Translations under genes and position numbers: made by a program | The notes under the pieces: model-generated | What the model was told of the DNA's origin: nothing | Databases searched by the model: none | What the model saw: only the letters and a program-made list of their open reading frames with translations | Shown: one piece after another, positions 7,525-14,140 of the stretch | How the letters are laid out: each line of letters starts with the position of its first letter | Numbering within the stretch: position 1 is the stretch's first letter | DNA from: Thermoleophilia bacterium | GTDB lineage: Bacteria > Actinomycetota > Thermoleophilia > Gaiellales > Gaiellaceae | Length of the DNA stretch: 19,965 bases | Reading direction: 5' to 3' | Assembly: GCA_014534415.1 (NCBI GenBank) | Contig: JACVRM010000024.1 | Span: 1-19,965, forward strand

Positions 7525-7555
7525 CTCGAAAGCCGCCGCACGGCGGTTTTCGAGT
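7524..7555 (+). terminator. Long hairpin directly after tRNA-Pro
   Basis: ACTCGAAA (7524-7531), G, CCGCCG (7533-7538), CA, CGGCGG (7541-7546), T, TTTCGAGT (7548-7555) form a 15-bp stem with one G-T pair. It starts at the tRNA discriminator base. There is no U tract after the stem, so it may act as a 3' processing signal or weak terminator rather than a classic one. Confidence 0.55.
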
Positions 7556-8218
7556 CGCCTCGCGGGCAACGGACCGGGCGGGCTGGAACGGATCTGAAAC
7601 CGTCCGAACCTACCCGGCACGATGAAGGTCGCCGGGCCGAGCGGCGCGCGCGGGAGCTGCACGAGGCGCGCGACTTCGGCGTGGTCGAGAGCGAGGAGGC
7701 GGAGCGGCGCCCGGCTGGCGACTCCCGAGCGACCGCCCCTCGGTCCGCATGTTCGCGATGGCGACGACCTTCATTAATGCGGGATGCGATCTCGACCAGG
7801 ATGGGTCGAAATCCCCCGCCGGGCGGGAGTGCTTTCGGCGATGGGGTCGACTACAAATGGGCAAGCGCGTCAGCGGACGTGGTTGGGGGGAGGGCACGTC
7901 CGCCGACGCCGCTCAGCGGAACCGCCAGCCGCGCAGCCTCGTCCCACCTCGGGCGCCGCGGTACGGCGGCGGCGCTCGCCATCCCGCCCGATTTGACCGC
8001 CTCTGGGTCGGTCCTGGACTCGACCGCAGACAACCCGTTTCCCATCCCCGGCACTTGACCGGCGATTAGCAGGCGGGTTCCAGGGATCGGGCCGCGGCTC
8101 GGCACGAACGTACCTCCGGGGCGGCTTTGGAACAGAGAGGTGGGAGTGTGGCTAGACGGGCGCGTCGTGTGGATCACGAAATGGGATTTACGCGAATGAC
8201 GCGAACCTCCGGCTACGT
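7556..8218. other. Geneless stretch between tRNA-Pro and its partial copy
   Basis: No reading frame here looks like a real protein. Translations in the open frames are low-complexity and rich in Arg, Pro and Ser, with no recognisable motif. It holds a perfect 9-bp inverted repeat, GCGGACGTG at 7873-7881 with CACGTCCGC at 7895-7903 around a G-rich loop. Near the right end ACGCGAA occurs twice (8190-8196 and 8199-8205), 9 bp apart. Its position between the two tRNA-Pro 3' segments suggests the residue of a deleted integrative element. No integrase gene is visible. Confidence 0.5.
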
Positions 8219-8260
8219 TTTGGGAGCGGGAGCGCCAGTTCGAATCCGGCCGCCCCGACT
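8219..8260 (+). repeat. Damaged duplicate of the tRNA-Pro 3' part (att-like)
   Basis: This segment matches 7483-7526 of tRNA-Pro (anticodon loop through acceptor and two following bases) with one substitution (T to C in the T stem) and a 2-nt deletion in the variable region. The 5' half of the tRNA is absent, so it cannot be a functional gene. A direct repeat of the 3' half of a tRNA 736 bp away is the usual trace left by a tyrosine-recombinase element using the tRNA as attB. Confidence 0.75.
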
Positions 8261-8366
8261 TGCCCTCCGTCCGAAGCGACAGCAACACTGGCTCCGCCCG
8301 GGCGTTGCCCCTTTCTCCGCCCGGGTCACGGGCGTGGGGGCGCCGCAGCCCCGCGCCCATTTCCCC

Positions 8367-8399
8367 CGCGCCCCGGCCGTCTGCCGGGGCGCGTCTTTT
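8367..8399 (+). terminator. Rho-independent terminator
   Basis: CGCGCCCCGGC (8367-8377), loop CGTCT, GCCGGGGCGCG (8383-8393), then TCTTTT. It is an 11-bp perfect stem with a short T run on the plus strand. No plus-strand gene precedes it closely, so what it terminates is unclear; it could serve a lost gene or insulate the tRNA-Pro transcript. Confidence 0.6.
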
Positions 8400-8428
8400 C
8401 GAGCGTGTGCCGTACGACTCCCGGGCAG

Positions 8429-8459
8429 CCTCGGGCGGCGGCCTGGTTGCCGCCCGAGG
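8429..8459. repeat. 11-bp perfect inverted repeat
   Basis: CCTCGGGCGGC (8429-8439) pairs with GCCGCCCGAGG (8449-8459) around a 9-nt loop. No T run follows on either strand. It lies about 110 bp past the ctaG stop and could act as its terminator stem or protect the mRNA 3' end. Confidence 0.4.
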
Positions 8460-8566
8460 GAGGTGAGGAGGGAAGTGGTCTCGGAAGACCTGGCCGGGCG
8501 ACTTCTATCTCCCCCGAAGAGCCGCCCGGCATCTAGACAGATGCCACCGGCCGACCACTCTTGCGG

Positions 8567-9331
8567 TCACGCTCTGCGATCGCCGCGGAACTGGTCCGCA
8601 AGCTCCTCCTCTGCAAGGAAGCGGAAGAAGAAGAACGCGAAGATCGCGAAGAAGACGACGGCCTGCTCGGCCGCCATCGTCACTCCGGCGATTTGCTGGT
8701 CGGCGGTTGGCGAGAGCCCCCAGAGCCCCGCGTCGTCGTAGTAGTCGTAGACCGGCTCAGGGAGAAGCGCAAGCAGCAGTCCCAGCGGGCTCGCCAGCAG
8801 GAACGCCGCAAAGAGATAGCCCGCTCGGGCGCCGGCGCTCAGGCGATGAGGCTCGTCGTGCAGGACCGGCCACCAGAGCAGGAGGCCCGCGGCCAGATAG
8901 CAGGCGTGCTCCACGTGTAGCAGGGTGTGCGGGTTCCGCAGCGCCGCGTCGTACGCGGGCGGCAAGTGCCAGGCGAAGTAGGTCGAAAGCCAGACCGTCA
9001 GCGCCACCGCCGGGTGCGTGAAGGCCCGAACGGTGCGGTGGGTCCCGAACGCGGCGGCGAGCGCGGGTGGAACGCCGAGCACGAGCAGCGCGGGCGCCCA
9101 TTCGGCGAGTACGACGTTCTGGAGCAGGTGCATCGAGAGCAGGTGGAACGACAGCGCGTGGAGCGGCGTCGCGATCGCCGCAGTGACGAGCCCGATGCCC
9201 GCGACGAAAGCGGCGATGCGCCAGGGCGGCGCCGCGAATCGCCGCGCCCGGTCGGCATACAGCCCGGCCAGAATGACCACGCCGAGGAGCGCTTCGGGGT
9301 GCGGCGACCACGAGTACGGATCCGGCCGCAT
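8567..9331 (-). CDS. ctaG: Cytochrome c oxidase assembly factor, CtaG (caa3 type)
   Basis: A 254-residue inner-membrane protein of the Caa3_CtaG family, needed for assembly or copper loading of caa3-type oxidase. It starts MRPDPYSWSPHPEALLGVV, a typical family opening. About seven hydrophobic segments follow. Family signatures include the His-rich SFHLLSMHLLQNVVLAEWAPALLVLG, YFAWHLPPAYDAALRNPHTLLHVEHACYLAAGLLLWWPVL, and PLGLLLALLPEPVYDYY followed by LSPTADQQIAGVTMAAEQAVVFF. The last helix is very Phe-rich (IFAFFFFRFL). ATG 9331 has the -10-like TAGCGT seven bases upstream, so it is probably leaderless. No oxidase subunit gene lies nearby, so here it is a lone assembly gene. It is divergent from tRNA-Gly, with overlapping -10 boxes. 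Confidence 0.92.
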   Translation of the reverse strand: MRPDPYSWSPHPEALLGVVILAGLYADRARRFAAPPWRIAAFVAGIGLVTAAIATPLHALSFHLLSMHLLQNVVLAEWAPALLVLGVPPALAAAFGTHRTVRAFTHPAVALTVWLSTYFAWHLPPAYDAALRNPHTLLHVEHACYLAAGLLLWWPVLHDEPHRLSAGARAGYLFAAFLLASPLGLLLALLPEPVYDYYDDAGLWGLSPTADQQIAGVTMAAEQAVVFFAIFAFFFFRFLAEEELADQFRGDRRA

Positions 9332-9337
9332 CGCCGC

Positions 9338-9344
9338 TACGCTA
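9338..9344. promoter_or_regulatory. Overlapping divergent -10 boxes for ctaG and tRNA-Gly
   Basis: The 7-bp TACGCTA reads TACGCT on the plus strand (toward tRNA-Gly, 13 bases before it) and TAGCGT on the minus strand (seven bases before the ctaG ATG). The two -10 boxes share five base pairs, so polymerase binding in the two directions should be mutually exclusive. Confidence 0.4.
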
Positions 9345-9356
9345 GACGTGTTCCGG

Positions 9357-9427
9357 GCGGGTGTAGCTTAGTGGTAAAGCCCCAGCCTTCCAAGCTGGCT
9401 ACGCGGGTTCGATTCCCGCCACCCGCT
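9357..9427 (+). tRNA. tRNA-Gly (anticodon UCC)
   Basis: Acceptor GCGGGTG with CACCCGC, discriminator T at 9427. Anticodon stem CCAGC/GCTGG around CTTCCAA (anticodon TCC). T arm CGGG-TTCGATT-CCCG. CCA is not encoded. It ends 5 bp before the stop codon of the convergent small gene. Confidence 0.95.
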
Positions 9428-9432
9428 TAGCC

Positions 9433-9726
9433 CTAGGGCAACCGCAGGACGAGCGGCTCGATCGCGCCCGCCGTCGGCTCCAGGTCGCCGGAGCCGAGGC
9501 CCGCCGCGATCTCGCGCACGAGCTGCCGCGCCTCGCTGTCCTGCTCGGGCCGCAGCACCGTGGCGACACTCGCCGCCACCTGGCCGTCCACGATCACCTC
9601 GGCCGCCACGGTCTCGAGCTCCCGCGTCGCGATGTAGTCGTCGGCGGGGATGCCGACGCGCACGAGCGCTTGACGCCCATCCGGAAGCGTCGCCGTCTCC
9701 TCGATCGAACCTGCCCGCAGGCTCAT
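9433..9726 (-). CDS. Small hypothetical protein (97 aa)
   Basis: I do not recognise this family. The 97-residue product is acidic, without a signal peptide or membrane segment. The N-terminal half reads IEETATLPDGRQALVRVGIPADDYIATRELETVAAEVIVDG, alternating like beta strands. The C-terminal half (LRPEQDSEARQLVREIAAGLGSGDLEPT) has one helix. ATG 9726 is preceded by AGGAAGGGG, a usable ribosome site, and the longer open frame upstream overlaps the divergent permease promoter region, so I chose this start. It is divergent from the AI-2E permease (71 bp apart) and convergent with tRNA-Gly. Codon usage resembles the neighbouring genes. That it is a real gene is likely but not certain. Confidence 0.65.
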   Translation of the reverse strand: MSLRAGSIEETATLPDGRQALVRVGIPADDYIATRELETVAAEVIVDGQVAASVATVLRPEQDSEARQLVREIAAGLGSGDLEPTAGAIEPLVLRLP

Positions 9727-9797
9727 GGCCCCTTCCTGTCCGAAGCGGCACCGCGGCGAAACCTCGGTGTCCGGCCTCGCCGCCATGCTGCGCGCGG

Positions 9798-10874
9798 ATG
9801 ATCCCCGAACGCCTCGTTCGCCTGCGCGCGCGAACCGTTCTCTCGGTGGTCGCCATCGTGATCTCGGTCGCGGTCGTTCTCCAGCTGGTCTGGCTCGCGC
9901 GCGAGGTGATCGCATGGATCCTCATCTCGCTCTTCTTCGCGCTTGCGCTCAACCCGTCCGTGGAGTTCCTGATGCGGCGCGGGATCGCTCGCCGCGGCTA
10001 CGCCGTCGCGATCACGTACGTCGGCGCGCTGCTCTTGATCGCCGCGATCGGTGCGCTGTTCATCCCGACGCTCATCGACGAGATCGACGGGTTCCGCGAG
10101 GCGCTGCCCGGCTACGTCGAAGACGTCACCGAGGGACGCGGCCCGCTCGGCCGGCTCGCCGAGCGCTACGACCTCGTGGAGCGCGTGCGCACCGCCGTCG
10201 AAGGCGGGGACGCGGCGCGTCTGCTCGGCCTCTCGGGAGCCGCGGTCGCGGTCGCCAAAGGGATTCTCACCGCCATCGTCGCGATCGTGACGATCGCGTT
10301 CATGACGTTCTTCATGCTGCTCGAGGGTCCCGCGTGGATGGAGCGTTTCTACTCGCTGGTACCGGACGATTCGCGCCTCCGCGCAGAGCGCATCGCCCGC
10401 AACATCTACCGCACGATCGGCGGCTACGTGACCGGCAATCTCCTGATCAGCGTGATCGCCGGCGCCGCGTCGACGCTCGTGCTGCTGATCATGGACGTCC
10501 GCTACGCCGTCGCGCTCGGCCTCCTCGTCGCGATCCTCGATCTCGTCCCGCTCGCGGGCGCCACGCTCGCCGCGATCATCGTCACCGCCGTTGCATTCCT
10601 CACGTCGGTGCCGGCGGGAATCGTCGTCCTCATCTTCTTCATCGTCTACCAGCAGATCGAGAACCACCTCATCCAGCCCGTCGTCTACAGCCGCACGGTG
10701 CAGCTGTCGCCGCTGGCCATCCTCGTCACCGTGCTCATCGGAGCGAAGCTCGCGGGTATCCTCGGCGCGCTCGCCGCGATCCCGACTGCCGGGACGATCC
10801 AGGTCGTGCTCCTCGAGTGGCTCGAGATGCGGCGCCTGCGCTCCGCCACCGAGCCCGAGCCGAAACCACTCTGA
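9798..10874 (+). CDS. AI-2E family transporter (PerM/TqsA-like permease)
   Basis: A 358-residue inner-membrane protein. Two N-terminal helices (residues about 13-33 and 36-55, with WILISLFFALALNPSVEFLMRR) and a third (YAVAITYVGALLLIAAIGALFIPTLIDEI) are followed by a soluble helical stretch (about 95-150), then helices with IAFMTFFMLLEGPAWMERFYSLVP and the family signature IARNIYRTIGGYVTGNLLISVIAG. The end holds AILDLVPLAGATLAAIIVTAVAFL, QQIENHLIQPVVYSRTVQLSPLAILVTVLIG and AKLAGILGALAAIPTAGTIQV. Length and layout are normal. Despite the family name, substrates vary (autoinducer-2, sodium/proton exchange), and none can be assigned here. ATG 9798 has no clear ribosome site. The next gene on the strand starts 61 bp later and could share the transcript. 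Confidence 0.92.
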   Translation: MIPERLVRLRARTVLSVVAIVISVAVVLQLVWLAREVIAWILISLFFALALNPSVEFLMRRGIARRGYAVAITYVGALLLIAAIGALFIPTLIDEIDGFREALPGYVEDVTEGRGPLGRLAERYDLVERVRTAVEGGDAARLLGLSGAAVAVAKGILTAIVAIVTIAFMTFFMLLEGPAWMERFYSLVPDDSRLRAERIARNIYRTIGGYVTGNLLISVIAGAASTLVLLIMDVRYAVALGLLVAILDLVPLAGATLAAIIVTAVAFLTSVPAGIVVLIFFIVYQQIENHLIQPVVYSRTVQLSPLAILVTVLIGAKLAGILGALAAIPTAGTIQVVLLEWLEMRRLRSATEPEPKPL

Positions 10875-10935
10875 CCGGCCTGAAGTGCCCCGTTCGGGGG
10901 ATGGATGAGCGTTCCCCGCCGCCGATGCCACCGGC

Positions 10936-11673
10936 GTGGGAGGCAAGAAGGGCATCGTCTCGACGTTGGTCGCCGCGGTGGCGCTGTGTTCGCTCGCCGG
11001 CAGCGTCAACGCCGGTACGGGCGGCGCGGCTTCACCGTCGCTGCGCTGGCACTCGCCCTCGCGGATCGACGTCGTTCGCGAGCGCCTGAAGCGCTCCGAC
11101 GCGGCGCCGTCACTTCCTGCGCCGCAGACAACTCGCTGGCGCCGTCCCGGGCAGGGTTCCGACGTCGGTGTCCGCCGCAATCGCTGGCGGGCGACCGCCA
11201 TTCGGCCGCGCCGCAGCGCGAGGACGCAGACAGCCACCGCGACGCGCGGCTACGACGAGGCTCTGGTGGCGGCCATCAACGAGGTTCGCGCGCGCCACGG
11301 GCTCGTCGCGCTGCGCCGCTCGGACCGCCTGGAGGCCGCTGCCGAGCTGCATTCGCGCAACATGGGCCGCCGGGGCGTCTTCGAGCACGAGTCGGCCGGC
11401 GGGACGCCCTTCTGGAAGCGCGTGGAGCAGTTCTACGCCTCCCGTGGCTTCGGCTACTGGGCGGTCGGTGAAAACCTCATCTGGGGCTCGCCGGAGCTGA
11501 GCATCGACCAGGCTATTCAGGGCTGGATGAACAGCCCGGCCCACCGCGCGAACATGCTGTCGCGCGAGTGGCGCGAGGTCGGCCTCGCGTCCGTGCGCCT
11601 CGAGTCCGCGCCGGGCGTGTACGGCGGCCGCGCCGTCACGATCGTGACCTGCGACTTCGGCGTCCGCCGGTAA
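10936..11673 (+). CDS. Secreted CAP/SCP-domain protein (YkwD-like)
   Basis: A 245-residue exported protein of the CAP superfamily (CRISP/antigen 5/PR-1). Residues 1-26 form a signal peptide (KKGIVSTLVAAVALCSLAGSVNA, cleavage after an A-x-A-like site). Residues 27-105 are a basic, low-complexity linker rich in Arg, Ser and Thr. The CAP domain fills about 106-243: ALVAAINEVRARHGLVALRRSDRLEAAAELHSRNM, the His in GVFEHES, GENLIWG, and the helix AIQGWMNSPAHRANMLSREWREVGLA. The two domain histidines (in ELHSRNM and EHES) and the Glu of GENL are the usual cavity residues. Function of bacterial CAP proteins is mostly unproven; some act at the cell wall. The start is GTG 10936, the only start giving a full signal peptide; no ribosome site is seen. 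tRNA-Arg follows. Confidence 0.88.
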   Translation: MGGKKGIVSTLVAAVALCSLAGSVNAGTGGAASPSLRWHSPSRIDVVRERLKRSDAAPSLPAPQTTRWRRPGQGSDVGVRRNRWRATAIRPRRSARTQTATATRGYDEALVAAINEVRARHGLVALRRSDRLEAAAELHSRNMGRRGVFEHESAGGTPFWKRVEQFYASRGFGYWAVGENLIWGSPELSIDQAIQGWMNSPAHRANMLSREWREVGLASVRLESAPGVYGGRAVTIVTCDFGVRR

Positions 11674-11697
11674 GCGGGAACGTAGGTTCGCCGGCGC

Positions 11698-11703
11698 TAC
11701 GCT
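11698..11703 (+). promoter_or_regulatory. -10 box (TACGCT) for tRNA-Arg(UCU)
   Basis: TACGCT ends eight bases before the tRNA 5' end, the same spacing as in the tRNA-Pro promoter of this window. Confidence 0.4.
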
Positions 11704-11711
11704 GTCGCGAG

Positions 11712-11783
11712 GCGCCTGTAGCTCAGCGGAAGAGCGACGGCCTTCTAAGCCGTTGGTCGGAGGTTCGAATCCTCCCAGGCGCA
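11712..11783 (+). tRNA. tRNA-Arg (anticodon UCU)
   Basis: Acceptor GCGCCTG with CAGGCGC, discriminator A at 11783. Anticodon stem ACGGC/GCCGT around CTTCTAA (anticodon TCT). T arm GGAGG-TTCGAAT-CCTCC. CCA is not encoded. Confidence 0.95.
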
Positions 11784-11949
11784 TCCCTAGCCGCTAAGCC
11801 GATTTCTTCTCGCCGGCCCGACTGACGTCGCGCAGTCCTTCGCGCTCCTGTCGACCTGGCAGGGCAACAGCATCGCGCGTTCTACGCCTAGCGGTGGAGG
11901 CAGTCCGCCGTTAGCGGCCGGTAACCGGAGAGTGGCCCTGATGACCCTT

Positions 11950-12007
11950 AGCCGAGCCGTGTTCGGCTGATTATCCCGCTCCGACAGCGACTCAGCGTCG
12001 CTCTCGG
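11950..12007. other. Two hairpins in the geneless stretch before the SRPBCC gene
   Basis: The 288 bp between tRNA-Arg and the next gene hold no credible reading frame. Two stems are visible: AGCCGA/TCGGCT at 11950-11955 and 11963-11968, and AGCGAC/GTCGCT at 11986-11991 and 11997-12002, extended across a C-C mismatch by CCGA/TCGG (11981-11984, 12004-12007). The second stem could sit in the leader of the SRPBCC mRNA. No promoter stands out. Confidence 0.35.
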
Positions 12008-12071
12008 TCGGTTGCGATTAGGGATCGCCGGGAGGGGGCATCCCACTCGTGGTCTAGAGAAAGGAGAGCGA

Positions 12072-12515
12072 ATGGCTCGCGTTTCCGAGAACATCGAAGT
12101 CGACGTCCCGCTGCAGACGGCGTACAACCAGTGGACGCAGTTCGAGGACTTCCCCAACTTCATGGAGAACGTGGAATCCGTCACGCAGTTGGACGATACG
12201 CACCTCCGCTGGATCGCCGAGTGGGGCGGCAACCGGCACGAATGGGAGGCCGAGATCTACGAGCAGGTGCCCGACGAGCGGATCGCCTGGCGCAGCACGG
12301 GCGGTGTCCAGCAGTCGGGCATCGTCACGTTCGAGCCGCTTGGCGATCGCACGAAGGTGACGGTCGAGATGGAGTGGGAGCCCGAGAGCTTCAAGCAGAA
12401 GGTCGGCTCCGTCGTCGGCGCCGACGAGCGCGCCGTCAGCGCGGATCTCGAGCGCTACAAGGAATTCGTCGAGGCGCGAGGCGTCGAGACGGGCGCCTGG
12501 CGCGGGAGCGTCTAG
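12072..12515 (+). CDS. SRPBCC-family (START/Bet v1-like) protein
   Basis: A 147-residue cytoplasmic protein of the polyketide cyclase/dehydrase type SRPBCC fold. The family pattern is clear: an opening strand VSENIEVDVPLQTAYNQWTQFEDFPNFMENVESVTQLDDTHLRWIAEWGG, then the strand pair HEWEAEIYEQVPDERIAWRSTGG and SGIVTFEPLGDRTKVTVEMEWEPE, and the long C-terminal helix ERAVSADLERYKEFVEARG. The fold makes a cavity for hydrophobic ligands, and the ligand here is unknown. ATG 12072 has GGAG five bases upstream (12063-12066), a strong ribosome site; the frame is open further up but without homology. A terminator-like hairpin follows, so this is a single-gene unit. Proteins of this short type are common in actinobacteria and often stress-linked, but nothing here proves it. 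Confidence 0.88.
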   Translation: MARVSENIEVDVPLQTAYNQWTQFEDFPNFMENVESVTQLDDTHLRWIAEWGGNRHEWEAEIYEQVPDERIAWRSTGGVQQSGIVTFEPLGDRTKVTVEMEWEPESFKQKVGSVVGADERAVSADLERYKEFVEARGVETGAWRGSV

Positions 12516-12537
12516 CGCACGCGTCGAAAACCACCCG

Positions 12538-12570
12538 ACCGGGGGCCGCCACGAGGCGGCCTCCGGTTTA
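12538..12570 (+). terminator. Terminator after the SRPBCC gene
   Basis: ACCGG, G, GGCCGCC (12538-12550), loop ACGA, GGCGGCC, T, CCGGT (12555-12567), then TTA. It is a 13-bp stem including one G-T pair, with a short T run. The following TATGGT at 12569-12574 can serve as the -10 box of the carboxypeptidase gene. Confidence 0.65.
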
Positions 12571-12574
12571 TGGT
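12569..12574 (+). promoter_or_regulatory. -10 box (TATGGT) for the carboxypeptidase-HAD pair
   Basis: TATGGT directly follows the preceding terminator stem. Transcription from about 12581 would give a leader of about 23 nt that carries GGAGGG (12589-12594), nine bases before ATG 12604. Confidence 0.4.
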
Positions 12575-12603
12575 AGGGGCTCCGACCCGGAGGGCCTCAC
12601 AAG

Positions 12604-14139
12604 ATGGAGCAGCGTTTCGCCGACCTGAAGCAACGCCTTGCCGAGATCAACGACCTGAGCAGGGCGGGATCGCTGCTCGCCTGGGACCAGCGCGTCATGA
12701 TGCCGCCGGCCGCCGCGGCCGTCCGCGGAGAGCAGCTGGCCACGGTCACCTCGATCGTCCACGAGCGCTTCACCTCGCCGGAGGTCGGCCGGCTGCTCGA
12801 CGAGCTGCGGCCGTACGAGGAGAGCCTCCCATACGAGTCCGACGAGGCGAGCCTGATCCGCGTCGCCCGGCGCGACTTCGAGAAGGCAACCCGCGTCCCC
12901 GGCGAGCTGCGCGGCGAGCTCGCCCGGGCGTCGGCGTCGGGCTACGCCGCCTGGCAGGAGGCGCGGGCGCGCGCGGACTTCGAGCTGCTCCGTCCAGCGC
13001 TCGAGCGCAACGTCGAACTGCGCCACCGCTACGTCGAGTGCTTCGCTCCCTACGACGACCCCTACGACCCGCTGCTCGACGACTACGAGCCGGGCATGCA
13101 CGCCGCCGAGGTTACGGAGGTCTTCGACGTCCTCAAGCCGGAGCTGAAGGCGATCGTGGCGGACGTTGCGCGGCGCGACCCGGTCGAGGCCGGCTTCCTC
13201 GCCGGCTCTTTTCCGGTCGGCGAGCAGCGCCAGTTCGCGCTGCGCGTGCTCGAGCGCTTCGGCTTCGACCCGACATCCTGGCGCTTCGACGACACGGTGC
13301 ACCCGTTTGCGTCGAGCATGGCCACGACGGACATCCGGCTGACGAGCCGCTACAAGCCGGATCGCTTCGACGGGCTCTTCGCGGCGATGCACGAGTGGGG
13401 CCACGGGATCTACGAGCACGGCGTCGACCCGGCGCTCGAGCGAACGCCGCTGGCACGCGGCGTGTCGATGGCACTCCACGAGTCGCAGAGCCGCCTCTGG
13501 GAGAACCTCGTCGGCCGTAGCCGGCCGTTCTGGCGCTTCTTCTACCCGCAGCTCCAGGAGGCTTTCCCCGAGCAGTTCGGAAGCGTGGACGAGGAGGCGT
13601 TCTACCGCGCCGTGAACCGCGTTGAGCCGTCGTTCATCCGGGTCGAGGCCGATCAGGTGACCTACAGCCTGCACATCATCCTGCGCTACGAGCTGGAGCG
13701 CGAGCTCTTCTCGGGCGCCCTCGACGTGAGGAATCTGCCGGATGCCTGGAATGCGCGCATGGCGGACTACCTCGGCATCACCGTGGCCGACGACGCGCAG
13801 GGCGTGCTCCAGGACGTGCACTGGTCGGGTGGCGGCTTCGGCTACTTCCCGACGTACGCGCTCGGCAACGTCGTCTCGCTGCAGGTGTGGGAACGCATGC
13901 TGCAGGACATCGCCGACGTCGACGAGCAGTTCGCGCGCGGCGAGTTTCGCCCGCTCGCCGATTGGCTGCGCGAGCACCTGTACCGGTTCGGCCGCAAGTT
14001 CACACCGAAGGAGGCGCTCGAGCGCGTGACCGGCACGGCACTCGACCCGGCACCGTACATCCGCTACCTGCGCCGCAAGGTCGCGGAGATCTACGGCGCG
14101 GACGAGACGCCGGCAACGGTCACTGCCGGCGTCTCCTAG
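12604..14139 (+). CDS. M32 family carboxypeptidase (carboxypeptidase Taq)
   Basis: A 511-residue zinc metallocarboxypeptidase that removes C-terminal residues from peptides in the cytoplasm. The zinc site is HEWGH at residues 263-267 (FAAMHEWGHGIYEHG) with the third ligand E293 in ALHESQSRLWEN. Other M32 signatures are present: DTVHPFASSM, DIRLTSRY, the N-terminal LSRAGSLLAWDQRVMMPPAAAAVRGEQLA and the late GGFGYFPTYALGN. Length is normal (about 500). ATG 12604 follows a GGAGGG site and starts the typical family N-terminus (ADLKQRLAEINDL). It has its own promoter after a terminator, and its stop codon is one base from the HAD gene's GTG, so the two are very likely co-translated. Confidence in family is very high; peptide preference cannot be read from sequence. 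Confidence 0.95.
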   Translation: MEQRFADLKQRLAEINDLSRAGSLLAWDQRVMMPPAAAAVRGEQLATVTSIVHERFTSPEVGRLLDELRPYEESLPYESDEASLIRVARRDFEKATRVPGELRGELARASASGYAAWQEARARADFELLRPALERNVELRHRYVECFAPYDDPYDPLLDDYEPGMHAAEVTEVFDVLKPELKAIVADVARRDPVEAGFLAGSFPVGEQRQFALRVLERFGFDPTSWRFDDTVHPFASSMATTDIRLTSRYKPDRFDGLFAAMHEWGHGIYEHGVDPALERTPLARGVSMALHESQSRLWENLVGRSRPFWRFFYPQLQEAFPEQFGSVDEEAFYRAVNRVEPSFIRVEADQVTYSLHIILRYELERELFSGALDVRNLPDAWNARMADYLGITVADDAQGVLQDVHWSGGGFGYFPTYALGNVVSLQVWERMLQDIADVDEQFARGEFRPLADWLREHLYRFGRKFTPKEALERVTGTALDPAPYIRYLRRKVAEIYGADETPATVTAGVS

Positions 14140-14140
14140 C

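Noticed and set aside
7293..7541. Minus-strand peptide containing RTGDLPLPKRVRYQAA, and a similar RPDSNWR stretch in other frames near 7500 and 8250
   Set aside because: These are the well-known false translations of antisense tRNA-Pro, not protein motifs.
7681..8058. Open frame of 125 codons in the stretch between the two tRNA-Pro segments
   Set aside because: Composition changes along its length, there is no ribosome site or -10 box, and no motif. I treat it as chance in high-GC DNA.
9723..11237. A 504-codon minus-strand frame opposite the AI-2E permease
   Set aside because: Its translation is a low-complexity string of Asp, Glu, Arg and His, caused by the hydrophobic codons of the permease on the other strand.
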